Origin: Psococerastis gibbosa
Taxonomy: Eukaryota > Arthropoda > Insecta > Psocodea > Psocidae
Assembly (NCBI GenBank): GCA_963971405.1
Contig: OZ020484.1
Coordinates: 38,214,770-38,278,769, forward strand
Reading direction: 5' to 3'
Length of the DNA stretch: 64,000 bases
Shown here one piece after another: positions 60,601 to 64,000 of the stretch; positions within the stretch are counted from its first letter, which is position 1; each line of letters starts with the position of its first letter. The notes under the pieces are model-generated. The model was not told the origin of the DNA, did no database searches, and saw only the letters and a list, made by a program, of their open reading frames with translations. The position numbers and the translations under genes are program-made.

Positions 60601-63091
60601 ACTATCCTCCAGCACACGTTCTTTATGTTCATACAAAACCCTGAAAAACATCCAAATGTTATAAGCAAAACAATTTTGAAGCTGAAACGGCTAGCGGAGT
60701 AGCGGAGTCAACTGGGCCGATGCTTTAACACAAATTATACGACTGCAAATGGAGAATACTGCTTTAGGACCAATGATTCGCGTAACTTTTGTAAAGTGAC
60801 TAAGCCGAGGAGGTAGAATCAGACCTAATTGTACAAATGCCTTGGAATTAGCTACGGTGCTTAATGCGTTAGTATGGGGCTGCCTACATCGACCAAGTCG
60901 ATCTGATTGACTTGCCATTAAAGGACATGGTTGTCTTCGCTAACAAGGTTAAGCTGCTGTTTTTCAACAGTTAATTAATTGGCTAAGGGCATAGTTTGAA
61001 TGGTTGGGATGTGATCCCAATAATTATGCTGTTCAAAGGGTCCCCAGACCTATGTCAGCTCAACCCTCTAAATAATAATAATAATAATGCGTTAGTAATA
61101 ATTCTCCAAAATCTACGAAATTATTCTGTGACACCCTTGGTAGCAGAACCAAACGATTAATAATACGACGTGATGATAGGGCGGGGTTTCCACATACGTC
61201 AATGGTCAATGGTAAATATGGTATTGACGTTTTAGCAGACATTAAAGACATACTAAAAATGTCTGCTACCACGTCAAAACCATATTTACCATTAACCATT
61301 GACGTATGTGGAAACCCCGCCTGGTGTATCTTCAATAGTTGAATGACTACGAAACTAGGGGCTTACAGATTACAACCACATTAGATTTACAGGAAGAATT
61401 ACAGGAAGATCATGCATGATTTGATTTGATTTAACAATAATCATTTTATCTGGCAACAGATAAGCAAATAATCTTATCAATTAAAATGCAGCATTGGCTA
61501 CAAGTAATTATTTATAGTACAATCTCACCATTTATGCCTGAAGGTTTGTTAAAGATACATAGTTTATAATCAATATTTTATTTTTGCATTGATTCAATCA
61601 GTTGCTCCTTGCCATGGTAAGTAAACCGTTATTGTTAACAAATCTAAAAAGTATACATTTCTTGTTTGTACTGTATGCGTTAATTTAATAATACTAATAA
61701 TCTATTGAGAACAAAAAAATAAATAACTAAATCCTAAAAATATGCCTACGTCTAACCTAAATTAATACTCAATTAAATTAAAACCAACTACATTTAACTG
61801 CCAATTGAAACGCCAGGATACCTAGCACCCACTCCTGTAGTGTCAGCTTAGTGTCAAGTGTATCGGAGTTAAGACTCATAAGTCATTCTTTCAAGAAGTG
61901 TCGTTGTTTACTTCTGACACTACATCAGTCCAACAAATTAGTCTATTGGTAATGTATTAGTGTATGGAAAATTGCAAAGAAAGTTAGAACTAGCTTCCAT
62001 CGACATTGGACTGAAGTCCCACCGCACTGTTACGACAGTCTTGAGTAGAGTTGAGATAAAGATGGCATTAATAATACTAAAATTAATATACATACCCAAT
62101 ATCTACAAGCGGCGGTTTGTCACGCCCACGACGATAGCAAATAAAAACTTCAGGACTGTGGATGCTTCCACTATTCAAGTCTGCGATGGTACCGGTGGGT
62201 GTATGTTCTAAAACTATGTAACCGTCCGGGCACCGTTCCCCCAGCGACGGAAATATTACAGTAATATCAGTGATTGGGTCCATACTGAAAAACGACAAGA
62301 AACGATTACATACTGACTAGAAACTAAATCTAAATATAGGTTGTAAAAAGCAGGTTATGTAGTAGACGCAGTCATTATTATTAAGAAGAGTATAACGTTG
62401 GTTGCAATGACGATTGAATTTTGTTATTTTTCTGAGGCTAGCTGGAAGACGCGACACAATTTAATCTTTCAAATATTTTACTACGAGCGGTACCATGAGA
62501 AGCAGACACGACCGGGCTGTTGGGCCTTGAGTTATTAATGAAAGTACTCCATATCACCCACAACCTCGATATTTCTATTTCACGGATTAACGGATTGCAG
62601 CTAAGCCGATATTTATATACACCAATCGTTTCTATGAATTAGGAGAATTCTAAGAATATACCAAATAAAAGGCAGCTAGCACCATAAAGTACAATACATT
62701 GTAGAAACAAATTCCATAATTAGACTCCACTGATATAATTACTAAGGCTTTCACGGCCGGAGTTACTTGATGAAGCAGTAGAATCTGGGATGATAGGCCG
62801 TAGTCGATCTGGAAGCGTACTTACAAATGTCGATGAAGATGTCGACCGCAGATGTTGACGAAACGTTTGGAAGTAGGTACGCTTTCAGATCATTCCGGAT
62901 TCTACTGCTTTATCAAGACGTCACTGATTAATTTTCCCATTTATCTAAAAGGTCGGTGCTGCCTACATGTCTATGAAAGGATTTTTATACCTATGAGACG
63001 ATCGAGCATCAGCAATGTCGCCTAGTGGCTTTGCATTTTTAGGGAGCCCGGCGACTACGAAGTAGTCCGCTACACGACACTCTTCCCCCAT
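27653..63091 (-). CDS. Crag: DENN domain-containing protein 4 (Crag), Rab guanine-nucleotide exchange factor
   Basis: Thirty coding exons on the minus strand join with unbroken phase to 1802 aa: 63091-62991, 62284-62096, 60640-60391, 60016-59774, 59266-58998, 58147-58022, 57240-57096, 53167-52983, 52862-52688, 52494-52353, 51455-51187, 50615-50416, 50231-50108, 49626-49430, 44549-44317, 43611-43482, 42749-42622, 42349-42184, 41537-41389, 40983-40843, 38153-37840, 36218-36091, 35318-35244, 34947-34819, 34308-33997, 32927-32624, 31551-31384, 29973-29879, 28499-28321, 27795-27653. The N-terminus [17 protein letters not shown] is diagnostic. Domains in order: MABP (about 35-190, [16 protein letters not shown] and [10 protein letters not shown]), uDENN (about 190-360), cDENN (about 350-500, [17 protein letters not shown] and [15 protein letters not shown]), dDENN (about 510-700), a PPR-like segment (about 780-870, [20 protein letters not shown]), a Ser-rich low-complexity middle, and a Cys-paired C-terminal module (CCRCKDC and KCYFCEKM). 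The family activates Rab10/Rab11-type GTPases for polarised secretion; fly Crag binds calmodulin. The ATG directly follows a splice acceptor, so a leader exon lies upstream of 63094. Exon 19 uses a weak donor, GTCCGT. Confidence 0.95.
27950..28075 (-). other. GC-rich coding-like fragment in Crag intron 29
   Basis: On the minus strand one frame reads [20 protein letters not shown] followed by EGLGQKW and a stop. Its base composition is clearly richer in G+C than the surroundings. It has the flavour of a hAT-type transposase helix region but is too short to assign. Confidence 0.35.
28685..28964. repeat. Hairpin MITE with AAGGCGGTTATT ends
   Basis: Termini TAAGGCGGTTATTTCACTTG (from 28684) and CAAGTGGAATAACCGCCTTA mirror each other. 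The core TTTTAAGGAGACTATTATGT and ACATAATAGTCTCCTTAAAA pair over more than 50 bp around the centre near 28815. The core also occurs in the element at 57532-57792. It lies in Crag intron 28. Confidence 0.75.
29095..29245. repeat. Dispersed repeat, copy 1 of an inverted pair
   Basis: This stretch, with ACACCATGCGATCGGAAAC and GTCGTAACTCAACAC and CTACAGAGGCG, is repeated in opposite orientation at about 41085-41235. Similarity covers about 150 bp with scattered differences. Both copies lie in Crag introns (28 and 19). The class is unknown. Confidence 0.6.
30716..30892. repeat. Imperfect hairpin repeat in Crag intron 27
   Basis: Left GGCCTGGCCGATAACAACAG with GATGTAATAAGTTTCA pairs with right TGAAACTTATTACATTG and TATTTGTCGGCCTAGG. 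It is a decayed palindromic element, non-coding. Confidence 0.5.
31960..32500 (+). mobile_element. LINE 3' fragment (RNase H end)
   Basis: A plus-strand frame (31974-32492) carries the end of an RNase H domain ([31 protein letters not shown]) and a terminal C-x2-C-x8-H-x3-C motif in [17 protein letters not shown], ending RSGVG. This is the same type of protein as the LINE at 20599-22370 (which ends RVGIG) but clearly a different element. It is extremely 5'-truncated and sits in Crag intron 26, antisense to the gene. Confidence 0.8.
33195..33671. repeat. Large hairpin MITE in Crag intron 25
   Basis: Ends TGTGTGCCTGAGGCTTAAGG and AAGCCTCAGGCACACA mirror each other. The inverted match continues through GGAAATGTAAGGTTACATTT / AAATGTAACCTTAAATTTCC and CACGAGTTGG to about 33300 and 33570. 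The total is about 477 bp and non-coding. Confidence 0.7.
36638..37258. repeat. Outer MITE of a nested set in Crag intron 21
   Basis: Left arm GGTTACCCCTGGATCACC and a degenerate TAATTTAATACGTAAGC; right arm ACCAAATCTTTATAACTTAC with TTAATTAAAAATATAAGC. It matches the family at 18041-18391. Two further palindromes sit inside it. Confidence 0.45.
36725..37058. repeat. Doubly nested Harbinger-like MITEs
   Basis: An intermediate palindrome pairs CTCTAAGTGCAAAATACACA near 36739 with TGTGTATTTTGCACTTAGAG near 37018. Inside it a second palindrome pairs GACCTCTCATTGCAGAATGC near 36808 with GCATTCTGCAATGAGAG near 36951. Both have GGCGGGGTTTCC-type termini beside TTA or TAA, as at 43968-44284. Confidence 0.6.
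37260..37346. repeat. Small hairpin (about 87 bp)
   Basis: ATTATATTGCAGTATTATAT pairs with ATAAATTACTGCAATATAAT, and GGAGTATATAACA with TGTTATATACTCC. A copy of this element was the landing site of the Tc1 insertion in MEMO1. Confidence 0.65.
37375..37575 (+). repeat. tRNA-derived SINE copy with intact cloverleaf
   Basis: A leader (CTCACAGACTTGTTCGGTTA) shared with two other copies precedes a 72-nt tRNA-shaped unit at about 37500-37571. The acceptor stem GGGCTTG/CAAGCCC is perfect. There is a 3-bp D stem GTC/GAC, an anticodon stem ACGCC/GGCGT, a 5-nt variable loop and a T arm GTGGG/CCCGC around TTCGAGT. The loop CCGGTTA has C where position 33 is nearly always U, and the anticodon would be GGT. 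A T-run follows the unit. I call it a SINE rather than a working tRNA gene. Confidence 0.6.
38345..38600. repeat. Hairpin repeat in Crag intron 21 upstream flank
   Basis: GAGGCTGTTTACAAACATGG followed by CCAACTCCA is mirrored by TGGAGTTGGCCACGTTTG and TAACCAAGCTCCTCAG. It lies in intron 20 of Crag, between exons 20 and 21. The ends are approximate. Confidence 0.5.
39109..39390 (-). CDS. Possible nested gene: small proline- and cysteine-rich protein
   Basis: A single uninterrupted frame of 93 codons lies within Crag intron 20, on the same strand. The first 27 residues ([20 protein letters not shown] and on) are basic, hydroxylated and free of acidic residues, resembling a mitochondrial presequence. 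The rest alternates proline runs ([27 protein letters not shown]) with cysteines ([14 protein letters not shown]). The ordered biased composition and higher G+C than the intron suggest real coding. I do not recognise the family; small Pro/Cys-rich mitochondrial or sperm proteins in insects have similar composition, but that is inference. It could also be a Crag alternative exon, though no matching acceptor was chosen. Confidence 0.5.
   Translation of the reverse strand: MLRSKFYRVINSHNCSNFMTSAVRPKECGEPYEPPPPIPRPEPDLRHKRWWKPACEPDCNPKRSFRDRPIPPPPPPPPIKIKLPKIDCCCDHF
39960..40225. repeat. Hairpin MITE in Crag intron 20
   Basis: ACTTCTAATTTTTTATATCA and AGCAAGTTATTAAAAATATG pair with CAAATCTTTAATAACTTACT and TTAAAAAATTAGAAGT. 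It shares the CAAATCTTTATAACTTAC arm with the elements at 18041 and 36638. Confidence 0.5.
41085..41235. repeat. Dispersed repeat, copy 2 of an inverted pair
   Basis: The reverse complement of 29095-29245 with scattered substitutions (GTTGAGTTACGACACGT, CCGATCGCATGGCGTGT). It lies in Crag intron 19. Confidence 0.6.
43967..44287. repeat. Harbinger-like MITE next to Crag exon 15
   Basis: Begins TAA-GGCGGGGTTTCCACC and ends GGTGGAAACCCCACC-TAA, giving a 3-bp TAA duplication typical of PIF/Harbinger. A second GGCGGGGTTTCCACCGAC end occurs at 44037, so one copy is inserted into, or recombined with, another. Its right end is about 30 nt from the exon 15 splice donor (44316). Confidence 0.7.
44560..44810 (+). 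pseudogene. LINE reverse-transcriptase C-terminal fragment (left part)
   Basis: A plus-strand frame reads [20 protein letters not shown] then [20 protein letters not shown] and VLKRMDA. It is the thumb/C-terminal block (LYGCETWTL...FEMWCYRRML...NEEVLRR) common in animal non-LTR retrotransposons. It runs on as [14 protein letters not shown] in another frame before decaying. The continuation appears at 48381-48560 beyond the LTR element. Confidence 0.7.
45069..45830 (+). repeat. 5' LTR of copy A
   Basis: 762 bp, TG...CA ended, with a palindromic CRE-like TGACGTCA two bases from its start and a TATA-like GATAAAAAGG about 240 bp in, a plausible core promoter. Confidence 0.88.
47619..48380 (+). 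repeat. 3' LTR of copy A
   Basis: 762 bp, apparently identical to the 5' LTR. It is preceded by a T-run and a G-run near 47590-47612 that may act as the polypurine tract. Confidence 0.88.
48381..48560 (+). pseudogene. LINE C-terminal fragment (right part)
   Basis: Reads [20 protein letters not shown] then [20 protein letters not shown] and AMMIANLR before a stop. This is the canonical terminal block (GRRRISWLRNLRQW...AMMIANLR) of the same non-LTR class as the fragment at 44560-44810. The LTR element lies between the two parts. A short second copy of the tail (AATCTTCGCTAG) occurs near 49348. Confidence 0.7.
48666..48899. repeat. MITE with GCACGTAGCCAGG termini and G-runs
   Basis: Left end GCACGTAGCCAGGATTTTAT followed by two runs of 14 or more G (48690-48706 and 48721-48735); right end CCTCCCTGGCTACGTGC. 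The terminal inverted repeat is about 13 bp, and G-runs face C-runs at the other side. The element is in Crag intron 14. Confidence 0.65.
50961..51131. repeat. MITE with perfect 28-bp terminal inverted repeats
   Basis: GCAGCCTGATCGAGGCGATT (continuing ATAATACC) at 50961-50988 is exactly mirrored at 51104-51131. The 171-bp element lies in Crag intron 11, about 55 nt from the exon 11 donor. Confidence 0.75.
51475..52047. repeat. Long-hairpin MITE flanked by a 38-bp direct repeat
   Basis: Inside is a palindrome from about 51511 to 51996 (GCATATTCCACGTACGTC left, GACGTAGGTGGAATATGC right, with further pairing inward). It is flanked on both sides by AAAACGTAGGAGGCTGACTT plus TGAAAGCTTCGCCGATA (about 51480-51517 and 52009-52046), differing at one or two bases. 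This direct repeat is far longer than a transposon target duplication. The block is in Crag intron 10. Confidence 0.65.
53552..53600. repeat. Short hairpin in Crag intron 7
   Basis: CATCCATGCACTGCGTACAG pairs with CTGCGTACATGGATG over a short loop. It may be the end of an unrecognised element or simple structure. Confidence 0.4.
53763..54524 (+). repeat. 5' LTR of copy B
   Basis: 762 bp, TGTG...CACA ended, with one substitution (53989) against the other three LTRs. Confidence 0.88.
56302..57063 (+). repeat. 3' LTR of copy B
   Basis: 762 bp, apparently identical to both LTRs of copy A. Confidence 0.88.
57532..57792. repeat. Hairpin MITE in Crag intron 6
   Basis: Ends GGTGGCCATTCCACCGGCG and CGCCTGTGGAATGGCCGCC, flanked by TAT on both sides. 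The centre pairs TTTTAAGGAGACTATTATAT with ACATAATAGTTTCCTCAAAA and is shared with the element at 28685-28964, although the outer arms differ. Confidence 0.7.
58556..58702. repeat. Harbinger-like MITE in Crag intron 5
   Basis: TAA-GGCGGGGTTTCCACATACG at the left and CGTATATGGAAACCCCGCC-TAA at the right: a 3-bp TAA duplication with about 50-bp arms (ATTTCTCATTGACGATTGAC). About 145 bp, a tight hairpin. Confidence 0.75.
60190..60310 (+). repeat. Second SINE family copy in Crag intron 3
   Basis: CGGAGGGCATGTAAAGCAG and GTCCCGGGCCTTCCTAG match the 17310-17540 element closely through about 100 bp; the upstream Pol III-box half is absent. Confidence 0.65.
61179..61325. repeat. Harbinger-like MITE in Crag intron 2
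   Basis: GGCGGGGTTTCCACATACGT and ACGTATGTGGAAACCCCGCC are exact mirrors, with arms continuing (CAATGGTCAATGGTAAATAT). It is the same family as 58556-58702; here the flanking triplets are TAG and TGG, so the duplication has decayed or differs. Confidence 0.75.
62748..62925. repeat. Second copy of the GGCTTTCACGGCCGG palindromic element
   Basis: Begins AAGGCTTTCACGGCCGGAGT and contains GATGTCGACCGCAGATGTTG with ACGAAACGTTTGGAAGT, all shared with 576-867. Its arms are shorter and imperfect. It lies in Crag intron 1. Confidence 0.65.
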
Positions 63092-63094
63092 TCT

Positions 63095-64000
63095 AAAAGA
63101 AAATACAAGTAAAGTTTAGAAACCCTATTTAACAAGGTTGTACCATAGGTATTATTAAATTTATTCCTATTACGTCTGGTGCTGCAGACCATAATTATTG
63201 TCATAACATCTCAATCACAGCAATGACAAGTTTTTTTGCTAGATAGGAATACAAAAAACGTAGCCTATTAACCTTTCTGCAAGGTAGTTACCTTGATTGT
63301 AATTAAGTCAACCACCTGCCCAGTGGATTCCTATCTGATTGCTAGAGCAACTTGCAACGATAAATAAATATTATGATATATAGTCATTGACATAGGTAGA
63401 TTATTATATTGATAAGGCTTCCAGAGACTTTTGATAAGAAATAGCAAGAATTATGGGAAGGGTGCGTTTAACCTTGACATTTCAGTTTCCGGTGCTTATC
63501 CCTTGCAGACCCAACTTGTGCATTCCTGGATTCGAGTGCTCATGGCTCATCTTGAGATTAATAACGATTAATAAAATTAAATAAAAACGGAGTAAAGTTT
63601 CAATTTCAAGATCATGTCTTGAAACTAGATTGTAAGTTGCATAGCAAACCCAAGCTATTTGCCAACATATTTGTATGCTGATGAGCAAGGTGGCAATAAT
63701 CAAATCAAACCCATTATGAAATAAATCCAAGCCCTACTTCCCTTTGTAATTAACTATTTTAAAAGAAATAGATACAGCGCAATATTGAACAAAACTATAG
63801 GCCTTAGCATATTACACATACAGTCCTGAGGCATCACGGTTCTTAAGTCAAATATAAGCGAGAGGACTGATCAATTTTTGACATGCACTTCGGAATATCA
63901 TTATGAACATTATTAGAGCGGTTTTAAACTACAAACCTTGTAATAGGTTGAAAAACAAAGGTTATTTAGATATAATTAAATAATATTTTTTTATGTTTTG
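63095..64000. other. Upstream of Crag first coding exon
   Basis: An untranslated leader exon of Crag should lie here or beyond the window, because the ATG at 63091 immediately follows a CTTTTAG splice acceptor. I could not place it. No other gene is seen. Confidence 0.4.

Noticed and set aside
62083-62298. Crag starting at the Met of [13 protein letters not shown]
   Set aside because: An upstream exon at 63091-62991 joins in phase and carries the conserved [17 protein letters not shown] start.
1-64000. CRISPR arrays, operons or bacterial insertion sequences
   Set aside because: Repeats found are dispersed eukaryotic transposons; genes are intron-containing and monocistronic.

Overview
This is a window of an arthropod, very probably insect, nuclear genome. 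The genes have GT-AG introns, intron and intergenic DNA is AT-rich, and transposon debris is dense. One gene carries a ZAD plus C2H2 zinc-finger architecture, a fusion largely confined to arthropods. I cannot name the order with confidence.

Left third (1-16.1 kb): about 6 kb of repeat-rich DNA with no recognisable gene comes first. It is followed by NDUFA7 (complex I accessory subunit, plus strand, two coding exons), a broken Harbinger-type transposase, and MEMO1 (minus strand, five coding exons, complete at 296 codons, with a decayed Tc1/mariner element in intron 3). A ZAD/C2H2 zinc-finger gene (plus strand, four coding exons) is divergently paired with MEMO1; the two start codons are 430 bp apart.

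Middle (17.8-25.5 kb): deoxyribonuclease II (plus strand, four coding exons, 364 aa) has a 5'-truncated I-type LINE lying antisense in intron 2. A two-exon gene of 67 codons for the ATP synthase subunit DAPIT/USMG5 follows.

Right 35 kb (27.65-63.1 kb): one minus-strand gene, a DENND4/Crag Rab guanine-nucleotide exchange factor. I assembled it as 30 coding exons with continuous reading phase, 1802 aa. Its introns collect many hairpin MITEs, SINE copies, LINE fragments and two nearly identical copies of a non-coding LTR retrotransposon (about 3.3 kb each, 762-bp LTRs, 4-bp target duplications, a primer-binding site resembling tRNA-Lys). A small proline-rich ORF in intron 20 may be a nested gene.

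The genes are unrelated housekeeping genes rather than a pathway cluster. The most unusual material is in the mobile elements: the twin LTR elements, one ending 31 nt from a Crag 5' splice site; nested hairpins, including an apparently perfect 128-bp-arm palindrome inserted inside another MITE; and a Harbinger transposase relic alongside several Harbinger-like MITEs. All calls come from reading the sequence; no alignment or expression data were used.
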